NCBI GenBank assembly: GCA_013368325.1
Contig: JAACJK010000165.1
Coordinates: forward strand, 1 to 64,000
DNA length: 64,000 nucleotides
Reading direction: 5' to 3'
From: Ephemerocybe angulata
Taxonomy: Eukaryota > Basidiomycota > Agaricomycetes > Agaricales > Psathyrellaceae
Shown: positions 1-10,908 of the stretch, piece by piece
How the letters are laid out: every line of letters starts with the position of its first letter
Position numbering within the stretch: position 1 is the first letter of the stretch
Notes under the pieces: generated by a model
Databases searched by the model: none
The model's input: the letters and a program-made list of their open reading frames with translations, nothing else
What the model was told of the DNA's origin: nothing
Program-made: the position numbers and the translations under genes

Positions 1-351
1 CTCTTTCGATCCAGATATCGTCATTCACCTCCATCCGCAACCGAACGACAGAAAAGACTCTAGGTCTAGCTAGAAACATCGAGTTCGACTTCGATGGAGT
101 AACGGCATATATCCAGCTTCACATCATTCGCCGTCCAGCGTATGATGTTCTTCTCGGGAGACCTTTCGACGTCGCTATGTCAAGCGAGGTCAAGAACAAC
201 ACCCGCGGCGAGCAGCAGATCACACTCTGCGATCCCAACACGGGCAAGAGGATTACCATTGCCACCAGCCCTCGAGGCAAACCACCCCCCGCACGTTAGA
301 AAAGAGATGCTTGACGCTCAAGAAGTAAATTTTCGAGCCTCGAGGATCTGA
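1..351 (+). pseudogene. 3' end of Gypsy pro (protease) frame, copy A
   Basis: This fragment matches 13571-13922 of copy B, the C-terminal part of the protease frame just after its DTG active site. Compared with copy B it has two one-base deletions near positions 33-45 and one inserted C in a C-run near 290, so the frame is broken in three places. The slippery heptamer AAATTTT that joins pro to pol is intact at 327-333. The breaks fit a cluster of single-base indels limited to the first 1.36 kb of the window and are more likely sequence error than decay. Confidence 0.75.
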
Positions 352-361
352 TCAACGGTGA

Positions 362-3300
362 TCAGGGGGAAGTGGGTCTAATCCTCGAGAGAGATGACAG
401 GACTGGCGAATTAGCCTAACCCAAGTCGTGAGACCCACAGAGAGCGTATTCAGTCAAGAAGAGTTACAGAGAGCGTATCTACAGTCGTACTTCGAGGGAA
501 CTCCAGAAGGCGACGAAGATGACAGAAAAGGACGAGAGGTATTTCAAAACTACCTCTCGACCATAGAAAACCCAGATAGTGAAAAGAGAGTACAGTTAGT
601 CGTGGAGACGCAACCAGCGATGACCTCCCAAGATCAGAAAGCGAAAGCCAAAGTCAAGGGAGTCTCGAAGGGCACGAAATACAAGAGGTGGCTGATAAAG
701 TCAAACCGGTTATGGGCACTTAGACGAGAGGTTTCGCATCATTAGGGACATTAAAGTGACCCGCTCGCGAACCTCCCTGAGCTACCAACTAGACCTTCGG
801 AGTTCAAAACCACTGGGCGCTACACACAAGAGAGGAAGGAGGACATGGACAAGCTGCATAAAGGGGACTTCTTGTGGACGAAGAAAGGAACTACTACATA
901 ACTTCGTCTCGATACATGAAGAAGGCTTCGCTTGGGACGATTCAGAAAGGGGGAGCTTTAAACCAGAGTTCTTCCCGCCAGTCGAGATACCACGACCCCT
1001 CACACCCCTTGGGCGCTTAGAAACATTCCTATTCCCCAGGCTTGTATGATCGCGTGTGTGCCATGATCAAGAGCAAAATAGATGCCGGCGTGTACGAGCC
1101 TTCGAACTCATCGTACAGGTCGAGGTGGTTTTGCGTGTTGAAGAAAGATGGGGAGAGTCTGAGGATTGTACACAGCTTAGAACCGCTGAACGCAGTTACA
1201 ATCGCTCACTCGGGAGTGCCCCCAGCAACGGAAGAGTTAGCGAGTAAGTTCGCAGGAAGGTCGTGTGGAGGCTGTCTGGATTTATATGTAGGATACGACG
1301 AGAGGTTATTATCACCTTCCTCGCGAGACCTCACCACATTCCAAACACCTTCGGTGCGATGAGATTGGTAACCCTACCCATGGGATGGACCAATTCCGTG
1401 CCCATCTTCCACGACGATGTCACCCATATCTTACAAGAAGAAATACCAGAAGTCACTTGGCCGTTTTTGGATGATGTGCCCGTAGGTGGACCTCGTACTA
1501 GATACGAGAAAGCCGACGGTACGTACGAGACTATACCCGAGAACCCTGGTATCCGAAGATTTGTATGGGAACATTTCCAGAATCTCAACCGCGTAGTGGA
1601 GAGAATGAAGTACAGTGGCGGCACATTCTCAGGAAAGAAGTCCGTACTGTGCGCAGACGAGTTTGTGGTGGTTGGCCATTTATGTACCTATGAAGGTCGA
1701 AAACCACTGCCAGAGAGAGTAGGTGTCATCGAGAGGTGGGGACCTTGTCAGTCTGTCAGCGATGTCCGCGCCTTCCTAGGAACAGTGGGGACGATGAGAA
1801 TATTTATCCGTGACTATGCTAAACGCGCAGACGCGATCCAGAAGCTGACAAGGATTGACCAACCGTTCGAGTGGGGAGAAGCTCAGGACGCCGCGATGCG
1901 AGACTTAAAGGATGCAGTCCGAGACGCACCATGCCTAAGATCCCTGGACTATGATGTTAACACCGAGATCAAGCTCTCAGTCGACACGTCCTACAAAGCG
2001 ATCGGCTGGTACATAAGTCAACAAGACATTGCAGACCTTAAGAAGTGGTGGTACGCGCGGTTCGGCTCGACTACCATGACTCCGCGCGAGGCTCGCTACT
2101 CCCAACCAAAACGAGAGTTATTCGGATTGATGAGAGCATTGCAGGAGAACAAATACTGGCTCATTGGCTGCAGACGTCTAGTGGTAGAAACCGATGCTCA
2201 ATACATTAAAGGAATGCTCAACAATCCGGAAATGGGTCCTAACGCTACCATTAACCGATGGATTGAGAACATTCTGATGTATCACTTCGAGCTACGGCAC
2301 GTAGCAGGCAAGACCTTTGCCGCGGATGGACTTTCCAGGCGTGATCGCATGCCCGAGGATCCGCCGCACCAGCCCTACGACCACCAAGGAGAATCGGGCG
2401 ACGGACTGAGAGGATACTCGAAACCTAACCCAGAGGATCCGGACCCGCTCGACTTCGAGGACTTCAAACATGAGATTGACACGCGAGGAGGATATCTCCT
2501 CAATGTCACGATCCCTGAAGCCGATTTCGAGGATGACAGAGTTCTGACTGGTGTCTCGCGACATGTCCGAACGGCGACGCGAGCACAGTTGGTCAACGTC
2601 GAGATGTTGCCAGATGCAGAGTTGAAAATGGATGAAGAAGAGATAGAGGCGTACGATGACGCGAGACGATCCCAACAAGCGCGGGACACAGACGAGCGCC
2701 TACCCAAAATAGCTAAGTGGCTAAAGGGGCCGCTACAAGCGCCCGAGGGATTGAAGCCGGCAGATGTGGGCAAGTGGGTCCGAGAGTGCAGCCATTACTT
2801 CGAAAAAGAAGGAAAGCTGTATCGAAGACAAACTGGTCACCCACAGCTAGTTGTGCCTAAGGAGAACCGTATGTACATGATGAGGGCCGCACACGACGCA
2901 CTTGGACACCGAGGCGCGTGGGCCACCACTCAGGTTCTACTGAAGCGCTTCTGGTGGCCTGAACTCGAAGGAGATGTGAACTGGTATGTAAAGACCTGTC
3001 ACGTTTGCCAGCTGAGGACAAAGCTACTGTTGAAGATCCCACCACAAGTCACGGATACTCCGTCGATCTTCCAAGTGTTGCACGCGGATGTGTTGCAAAT
3101 GACTCCCGCGAGCAACGGCTGCAAGTACATTGTGCATGGTCGGTGTGCGCTGTCTTCTTGGATGGAGGGCAAGCCCTTGAAAGAAGAAACAGGCGCACAG
3201 ATCGGCGCGTGGTTATTGGAGATCATCACGAGATGGGGATGTATGAGGGAGATTGTTACGGACAATGGAGGCGCGTTCGTGAAGGCTACAAAATGGCTTG

Positions 3301-4088
3301 AGGACAAGTATGGCATTAAGGGAATTAAGATCTCGCCGTACAACTCCAAAGCCAATGGTCGGATCGAGCGTCCCCACTACGACGTCCGCGACATGCTGTT
3401 CAAGGCAACCAATGGTGTCGCGAAGCAATGGTACTGGTACTTCCAACACATTATGTGGGCGGACCGCGTTACGGTACGACGTCGATTCGGAGTCTCTCCG
3501 TTCTTCATGGTCACCGGCGCGGAACCAGTTCTGCCATTAGACATCCAGGAAGCAACTTGGCTAGTCGAGCCTCCAAGCGGTCCTATGACCACAGAGGAGC
3601 TTCTGGCGCAGCGCGCGAAGGGCTTAGCTAAGCATAGGGACTTAGTCGAGAATATGAGGAGTCGAGTTGATAAGGAGAAGAGAGAACGCGTCGTGAAATA
3701 CGAAAAGGAGTATGCACGGACAATCCGAGACTTCAAATTCAAACGCGGAGACTTAGTATTAATGCGCAATACGAGTATTGAGAAAAGTCTCGACAAGAAA
3801 ATGAAGCCGAGGTATTTGGGCCCTTTGGTGGTGATTGCACGTAATAAGGGAGGAGCGTACATTCTCGCAGAAATGGATGGTGCCGTCCTACAGAGCGCCG
3901 TTGGTGCCTTCAGAGTCATCCCATATCACGCGAGGAAACGCATTCCTCTCCCTGCGTCAATTCATGACTTCATCGACATAGAGCCGTCCACGCTGGAAGA
4001 GATGGAAGAAGAGTCGGAAACAGGGTACATTGAGGACTTAGCATTTAAAGGAATGCCGAGAGGTGACCCTGAGGAAGACGACGATTAG
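362..4088 (+). pseudogene. Gypsy pol (RT-RNase H-integrase), copy A
   Basis: This matches pol of copy B (13943-17668). From about 1360 to the stop at 4088 it is an uninterrupted frame with only a few substitutions against copy B. It covers the second half of reverse transcriptase with the FLDD catalytic motif, RNase H, the HHCC zinc region of integrase, the catalytic core and a GPY-like tail. Upstream of 1360 it has nine single-base deletions, mostly in homopolymers, which split the frame into pieces. Because all damage is confined to the first 1.36 kb, the true copy may be intact. Confidence 0.8.
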
Positions 4089-4130
4089 GTCGAGCGGTTC
4101 GCAGAGTCATCGAGGACGATGATTTTTTAG

Positions 4131-4148
4131 TTGGGGGGAGAGAGAGGG
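4131..4148 (+). other. Internal polypurine tract directly after pol
   Basis: A purine run starting TTGGGGGGAG lies 42 nt after the pol stop, where the 3' polypurine tract of an ordinary Gypsy element would sit. Its first ten bases are identical to the tract immediately before the LTR at 8950-8960. The same copy exists at 17711-17728. It is either a central polypurine tract or a remnant of the boundary before the antisense genes were acquired. Confidence 0.6.
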
Positions 4149-4333
4149 TACTACCCGAACTCAATACTTAACATAAAGATTATCTTACTCCGAAATTTTG
4201 CGATTTTAGAGAAAGGTCCAAACGAGAATCATATTGACATCGAAAGCGGAAAACTAGAGAGCAAAAACCGTTCGAAGGGACTACGCGATTAGACTAAAGC
4301 TGGTTCAGCGGATCCAAGACTACTAAAGCGAAC

Positions 4334-5844
4334 CTAAGTAGAGGTAGAAGGAGCAGAAGAAGAAGCAGCAGAGTTGTCGTTGAGAGAAAGAAGAGAAGCC
4401 TTCAAAGTGGTGTACTCCTCGTTGAGGATCTGCCAGAAACCAGTGTAGATCTGAAGCTTGTGAATAACCTGCAACATGACGCCGCGGGTCTCGCCAATAA
4501 TAACACGGAGGTTCTCCTCGTTCTGAGTCTGGTTGGCGAAGTCGCGAACCAACTTGAGCGAGTTGGAGACCACTCCCTGAACGTACTGGTTAGAGATCGC
4601 GCGATCATCGACTACAAGAGAGAGTAAGCCCGAGGACATAAGGAAATCGAAGGGAGAAGGCGCACTGTACTCGACGAGGTTACCGTCAGGGAAAAGACGG
4701 TTCCCAGAGCCTCGAGAACCAGAAGCCTGAGCCTCGCGATGAACCTCTCCCTGGCGAGACCTCTTGTTGTTAACTTGCTGGGCCTTCATAAACATAGGAG
4801 AACCGGTGTCCATGTTAGGAACCTGAGAGTGGTCCAACATGCGGACTCCGCCGGACGAGTTGGTGCTACCACCACGAGTGGGACGAGTACGAGAGCCCTA
4901 GGAACGAAGTCAGAAGGAGAAAGTGGGAAGAAAGAAAGATGCATACCCCAGCAGCACCGCCGCGAGCAGAACGGCCGTGACGAGCATTGTTGGCAGAGGC
5001 ATCGGCCATGACCACATCCTGAGGTTCCAAGAAGGTGATCTCCTGGAGAACGCGAGAGTAAGCAACGGGCTACAGGAGAGAAACATAGGATACGTACCTC
5101 AATGTCCTCAGGGGCAGGAGCACTAGCCTTAGCTTTACCCTTAGAGGGAGCACTCTCCTCAGCCGGAGTAACAGACTCAGCGACAGGGAACAAGACGCCT
5201 AGGGAGAGGATGAATCAGAGAAGAGAAGATAAGACGATGAAGGAGAGTACGCACGAGCCAAGGAAGACGCGGTAGACTTCGCGGCACGAACAGTGGCATC
5301 GCCATCGGCCGCGGTAGCCGCAGAAGCAGCGGTAGGCATCGGGGTATCCTGACGCGGACCGTAACTTTCGCGGCACTCGCCCAGGTACTTGAGAACCAGC
5401 TCGAGCTTCTCGTTATCCGGAGGCGTGACCTCGCGAGAGGAGAACGCGGCCTGGTGAGCAGTCAACGCGGCATGGAGTTTCCCAACGATGCGACGGTGAC
5501 GAGAGTTGTGCTTAAGAACGGCTTCGACCGCAGGTGGCTCCTATGAGAAGGGTCAGTCGCGGGGTAAGGAGATCTGTAAGAACCGAACGTACAACGAGGT
5601 CAAACAAGCCCTCTTGGGCGCGACTAACCGCGTTGGCGGCACGAGGGTTCAAGGTCTTGGAACCAGGAAGGATGTGCTTGAGGCAATCGTTGCGAACTTG
5701 GGTGAGGGACGTAATGCTGGTCCCTAAGAGGTGGTCTTCAAGGTCATTCGCACCTTCATTGAAAGTGCGAAGGATAGACCTGGGAGACGCCGGAGCAGCA
5801 GCCTCAGGAGGAGGAGAAGGAGAAGGGGAAGGAACGACAGGCAT
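4334..5844 (-). CDS. Antisense cargo gene beta in Gypsy element, copy A
   Basis: This spliced gene runs opposite to gag-pol between pol and the 3' LTR. Starting at 5844, the exons read through five coding blocks separated by short introns with GTACGT, GTGCGT, GTACGT and GTATGC donors and pyrimidine-AG acceptors. The product is about 380 residues: a Pro/Ser-rich N-terminus, a conserved-looking helical block (LEDHLLGTSITSLTQVR), an Ala-rich acidic linker, and a C-terminal domain of about 150 residues rich in Asn, Gln and Leu ending in a Ser/Thr tail at 4334. No known domain was recognised. The same gene in copy B is split by the nested element. Translation is inferred from clean introns and open exons in both copies. 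Confidence 0.6.
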
Positions 5845-6487
5845 TGAGAGAGAGAAGGTCGAGTAAATCGATGCTGAAAAGGAGAGAAAACTCCCCAGTA
5901 TTTATACTCGAGAGAGAACTGGAGCGGGAACAGGGGTCTAAGTCATAATCTAGCATTGGGTCTCGGAGTCCGGCACCCAGAGATGGCGACATGTGAGGTA
6001 GCGCGTGGAATAGGATGCCAGAATAGCTCGGCGCGAGGAATATCGCGCGGCAGCGAAGCTGAGAGGAATTGCACGCGTGAAACGCTATGGGAGGGGAGCG
6101 TAATTGCACCCGCGCGCCATCAAACAGGGGGGCGCTTAACGGCTAAACCGAGATCTCGAGGACCGTGACTACGACGAAGGTTCCAGGCGAGAGGTGCGAT
6201 CGACAAGGTCGAGCCCCTGTCGATCCTCCGCCATGATACCAAGAAGTGAAGCCGAGAGATAGAGAAATCTTACCTCGAGAGGTGGAACTGCACACCTTCA
6301 CACGGGCGCTTAAAATGCGCGAAACCAATCAAAGAGCTACGAGACGTCAAAATACGAGCGCAATACATTTGAGACGTGAATGGGAAGGTACATGGAAGCC
6401 ATAGTAGTGGTGTAGAAGTATAGGTGATACGTAAGAGTCAGTGTCTGTTTGAGAGAGAAGAGTCCAAGAAAAGGGGAAGCCGAGCGC

Positions 6488-8536
6488 CTAAGCAACGGGA
6501 GGAGCGTCCTGCGCATCCAACGCCGCTTCGCCTTCTTCCTCCTCGTCGATGGGAACACCCCCGTCACGAACTTCGCCTCCCAGCTCCTGTTCGACCGAGT
6601 GGTCGTCCTCGACCTGCGAAGACGAACCTGACGAAGGAAGGACCGCGATTTGAGGAGCGGCAGGCGACGACGACGAAGGAAGTGGATTGGAGGCCGGAGT
6701 AATGAAGTTGGCAGGGTTGACGACGGGGAACGCGACGGTGCCTTGACTGGTTCCTCGGTTCTCGGCGGCGGCGTACCAAGAGGAGGAAGCGATGCTCTTG
6801 ATGAGCTCGTCGGAGCCACAGTCGCGAGTGCTGTTTAGGATGTTCGCGAGGAACGATTGAGCGGCGTCGACCTTGAGGGCCTGGAACTCGCAAAGCTTGC
6901 GCATCTCGTCGTACATGGCGTGCTCGACGACGAGCGTTTGGAAAGCGCGATTAGCATCTAGAGAATGGGGGAGGTGAGTAAAACGGAACCAGGATGGCGC
7001 GAAGGGTAGAACGTACTGTTGACGCTCGGCGCCTGACTCGTGAGGAACTCCATCTCCCGGACTTGAGGTAAGGTGACGCGAGGAGGGCGTATCGAAGGAG
7101 CCCACGAGCACGACTGGCTCGAGGTCTTACAGGCCAAGCACTTCCCGTGGGGGTCTTTAGGGTCCTCGACGCACTCCGGAAGTGCACCTCGAGCGATGCA
7201 TCGACCGCAAGGAGGAGGCGGCTGGGATCGAGAGGTGAGTAACGAAGTGGTAATGGAGAAAGAGGGACCAACCCTAGGAGGAGGAGTGGTGACGCGCTTG
7301 AGGAGCTTGACGTCGGAACGAGACGAGAGGAGCTGGGAGGGCGGCACTAAGTGCTGAAGGACCTCGGCCATGGCGAGCTGATGAGCTTGAAAGGCGGCGG
7401 CCTGCTTCGCAGCCATAAGTTGCCTGCGGCTTTGCGCCTCGTCGACATCACCCTCGCCGTCGTCTCCAGCATCCTCAGCGTCGCCCCCAGCGTCTCCAAC
7501 GAAGTCTCCGGTAATGCTAGAAGAGTCGTTAGACGAATCGGAATCGTCGGACTGTTCAGGATCGTAGGTCTCGACATCGATCGTAGTCCTAACGGTTTTG
7601 GGAACGGGAGGGCGAAGTTGATGGGCAGCGTACAGAGAGGGTGGAGGCTGCGCGGCACGGCCCTTGCCTTTCGAAGACGAAGTTCTGGTAGACGAGGAGG
7701 GACCAGCACCGCGGGATGACGAAGTCGGCTCGACTTTGATCTTCTTGAGGGGAGGCGGCTGCACGCCCAAGAACTGTTCAGATAAGTCGACCGAGAGGAA
7801 CGGAGAGAACGCGACGTACCCCAGTGTCACCAGAGGACTTGCGCTTGGATGGAACCTCGGCGGGACGAGCAGAACTAAGGCCAGCCACTTGATGGCGCCG
7901 ACCGACGTCCTTGACCTCACCGAGCGAGATAGGCGCCGGTTGCGTCGCAATCCGCTCTCGGGTGTCTGAAGCTTTCGGACGCGAAGTTGAGGGTTTGGAA
8001 CTGGAGATGTGCGCGTTGACGCTGGAGAAGAATGTGAGTACACCGCCAAAATGAGCATCGAGGCTACGCACCGGGCAAGGGGCGCGGACACCGTGCCTTG
8101 AGCTTTCCGAGAGGAACCCGAGGAAGGGGCCTTGGACGAAGGGGGTGTAGCTGGAGTAGGCCAGTCGGAGGGCGGAGGATTAGGTGGAAAGAGGGGCGCG
8201 GACCACTGAGCTTTAGGATTGAGCGCCGACGAAAGGGAGCGTTTGATTTTCTTGTCAGAAGTGGCCTGGCCGAGGTAGTACGCCATGTAGTTGCGAAAAG
8301 CGGGGAAGTTGGGATGCTGAGTTAGCAGAGGGTTGGTATGGATGAGTTGCTGTGGATCGAGAAAAGAAAGAACTCTTAGCGTCCGATCGTAGAGCAGACG
8401 AGAGGCAGCCTACCACTACGCGGATCCACTCATCGTAGAAGGCGTTTAGCTTTTGAGGACTCCAGTCCGGGGACGCCGTCGCCGCCTGAAGCGCAGCTAC
8501 CATGTCGGCTGCCATACCAAGGGAGGGATCGGCCAT
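6488..8536 (-). CDS. Antisense cargo gene alpha with Cys cluster, copy A
   Basis: This multi-exon gene starts at 8536 (MADPSLGMAADM) and runs opposite to gag-pol, stopping at 6488. Clear introns lie at 8350-8413 (donor GTAGGC here, GTAAGC in copy B), about 8025-8073, about 7776-7820 and about 6960-7018. The product is roughly 500 residues: a short N-terminal helical part, a long Ser/Pro-rich and then acidic linker, a Cys cluster (CGRCIARGALPECV followed by CLAC and SCSW), then a helical C-terminal domain and an acidic tail. The Cys spacing resembles a zinc-binding cluster but no named family was recognised. It may be a DNA-binding or Gag-like accessory protein; that is inference. Confidence 0.62.
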
Positions 8537-8949
8537 CTATATAGAGAGAGAAGAGAGTAGAGAGTACGAAGAGAGGCGGAACGCGAGTCAGAAAGTCCCC
8601 AAGAAGGCCGGGCTATATGTGAAGACAAATGTGACATTTGTGACATGAGCCCGGGAATGGATAACGCAGAAGAATCCTGGGAGAACATTCAGAACGCGCT
8701 TCGAATGACATGACATGTTGAGAACTACGCGAGAAGGATGTGACGCGGGCTAATCCTGCAAGCACCGGGAAAAACTTAGAATCAATAGAGTCGAGGGTAC
8801 AGGGTTGTTAGGACGTCTCGGGATCAGAATGAACCGGGGACCTCGCGGCAAAGGACTGAGGCGAGGCAGACAGGTCGGTGAACTCGCGAGAGGACAAGAA
8901 CGAAGTTGGGTAGCGGTATCAAAAGGACTGAGGACAGTCTAGATTTCAG

Positions 8950-8960
8950 TTGGGGGGAGA
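8950..8960 (+). other. 3' polypurine tract, copy A
   Basis: TTGGGGGGAGA directly precedes the LTR, which starts TGATG. This is the expected plus-strand primer site. The equivalent site in copy B is 29306-29316. Confidence 0.85.
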
Positions 8961-10348
8961 TGATGCGCCTTCAGCGCGTCTACCCACTAAAAATCGCGAT
9001 TTACCTTAATAAATACGCGATTCCCACTGCATATCACCTATCAAAAGACCTGCACCAACGTAAAGGGGAACGAGAGTCAGAGCCGAGCCCAGAGCTGCTG
9101 ACTTAGCCTCTCTGACCTACGCGCGGGACTACGAGAAGTGACGAGTAGCCTCAAGCGGGTAAGACCTACCTTCGCGAGACACTTGCTACTTTAAGGAGAC
9201 ACGCGCGGGACAACTATGGGACCGACTTGGCAAGTAACGGACATAGGCAGAGTAGTGCGTATCAATGGGAAGCCCCCTACCCATCCCTTCGTATCTCGCG
9301 AGAACACTCTCGCCACACCCAGAGTCGAGAGATCACCGTGACATCAGTAGTCGAGAGGGATTGCACCCGAGCCCCTGATAAGCGCCGGAGTATAGCTCCC
9401 GCGCGACTTGATCTTCACGAGAGGTGGCACGTCGAGAGGTCGATCACACCTCGAGATGTTCGCAATCAAACCACGTCTCGGGAAAGTTCTGGGATCGCCA
9501 TCGGCTGAGGGGAGAACTCAGTACAGGCACCCGCGTGTAACACAGGAGAGGCGGAACCGGCACATCTTAGGCGCCCGCACGGTCTCCCAGCCCGGGTATC
9601 GGAATGATCACCCCCGGCTCCACTCTATCAGAGGGGAACCACAATCAGAGATAAGAATAGGTCGTCCCACACGAGACGGGTGGCGCGGCGTGTACGAAGA
9701 AGTCGGTTGGTGGCAACGGCACAGTCTTGGGTATTTACCCGGGCGCTAATTGGCCTTGAGTTCAACCTCGAGAGGTCTTCCCTCCTATCTCTATGTTTCA
9801 CTTGGACTGTTCTGGAATGTATCGCGATCGCATGTGTTTCTCATCTGTTTGTCTTCGAGCTTGTTTGTAAATATTCGGCATGTACTTAAGTCTCGCGAGT
9901 AGTTTAGAGAAAATCAGTTACCCCCCAGTTTTCATCTTTCAAGTCTCTAAGTCAAAGTCTAAAGTCTAGCCGTCGCGCTATCTGTCTGTCTGTCTGTCTG
10001 TCGGGTCGTCGTGCCAATTGTCTTTAAGTTTTCTGTTCCTTTTGCGAAGCTCTCGAGCCTAGTGAAAGCCCTCTCGTGGTAGCGACCTCGTCCTCCCGAG
10101 ACCCCACCCTCTCATCGAGAACCTATATCACCCCGAAGCGCGGTCGAGTCTAGAACTCCCCTTCAAACTTGCTAGTTGCGAGTACCTTAGAGTCGACCTA
10201 GTCCTCTAGTCCAATACATTACTTTGCCCGCTCTACCTCGAGCGAGTTGCCCCTCAGCTACCCTAGTGTGGTTGTGTGTGTGTTGTGTGTTGTGTTTGTT
10301 GTTTTGGTTAGAGGCGTGTTTGGCTCTTAGCCCCGTAGCCGCACATCA
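8961..10348 (+). repeat. LTR shared by Gypsy copies A and B (1388 bp)
   Basis: The LTR starts TGATG and ends CATCA, a 5-bp inverted terminal repeat. It is almost base-for-base identical to 29317-30704 (one visible difference, at 9051 versus 29407 area). It is the 3' LTR of copy A and the 5' LTR of copy B. Near its end are a (TCTG)5 microsatellite at 9981-10002 and a GT-rich stretch at about 10268-10310. LTR near-identity indicates recent activity or recent exchange. Confidence 0.93.
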
Positions 10349-10350
10349 TC

Positions 10351-10366
10351 TGGAGCCCACCGCGAG
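10351..10366 (+). other. Putative tRNA primer-binding site of large Gypsy
   Basis: TGGAGCCCACCGCGAG begins 2 nt after the 5' LTR. A start with TGG just inside the LTR is typical of a site that pairs with the CCA end of a tRNA. The tRNA species was not identified. No matching self-primer sequence was found in the LTR. Confidence 0.6.
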
Positions 10367-10908
10367 GGGGAGTCAGAATCGATCAAAGCTTCATTCGTGA
10401 TCAAGCTCTCGAGCGAGATCCGTTTGTCCGTTTCAGATAGTAAACGAGTTCTATCAACATAGCGTCGAGAAGACCTGTGCTTGATAAAGGAAAAGGAGTA
10501 GAGCGACCCAGGAAGAACCCAGTTCTCCCTAGTCAACCCGTTGGAACCCAACCGTCCGTTCGCGCGCGAACGAGAACAGCTGTTGCCGAAGCAGGAACAG
10601 AACTAGTTGCCTTTGATAACTATCCCAGACCAGGGACAAGTTTCCAAGCACCTACGAACGCGAAAGCGAGAAGCAGCAGAGTCGTACCACCGGCTGTACC
10701 TCCTACCAGAACCCGCCAAGTCGCCCCGTTCACGAGAGGAAAACCTCGAACTACCGCACTCGCGCTAGCTTCGAAATCCAATCGCGTAGAACCCGCGCGC
10801 AATCCGAGACCAGAGAGTAGAGAAAGTTCGCAATCCACGAACTCCAGTCGCAGACGCCGTAGAAACCGCAGACATTCGAGTAGCAGTCAATTATCAACGA
10901 CCCCTACC

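Larger units (their letters stand above)
1..10348 (+). mobile_element. Ty3/Gypsy element copy A, left end outside window
   Basis: This is the 3' part of a large LTR retrotransposon, beginning inside the protease region and ending with the LTR at 8961-10348. It is nearly identical to 13571-30704 of copy B once the nested insertion there is removed: the coordinate offset is 13580 from about 1360 to 5519 and 20356 from 5520 to 10348. Order: end of pro, pol, first polypurine tract, two antisense genes, second polypurine tract, LTR. Its right LTR is also the left LTR of copy B. Copy A lacks the nested insertion, so it is not just the same locus assembled twice from one molecule. Confidence 0.93.

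Noticed and set aside
3377..3919. 180-codon minus-strand frame inside pol, present again at 16957-17499
   Set aside because: It is a shadow of the conserved pol frame. It repeats only because pol repeats, and it has no introns or domain pattern.
9981..10002. Possible short CRISPR-like direct repeat
   Set aside because: It is a simple (TCTG)5 microsatellite inside the LTR without spacers.
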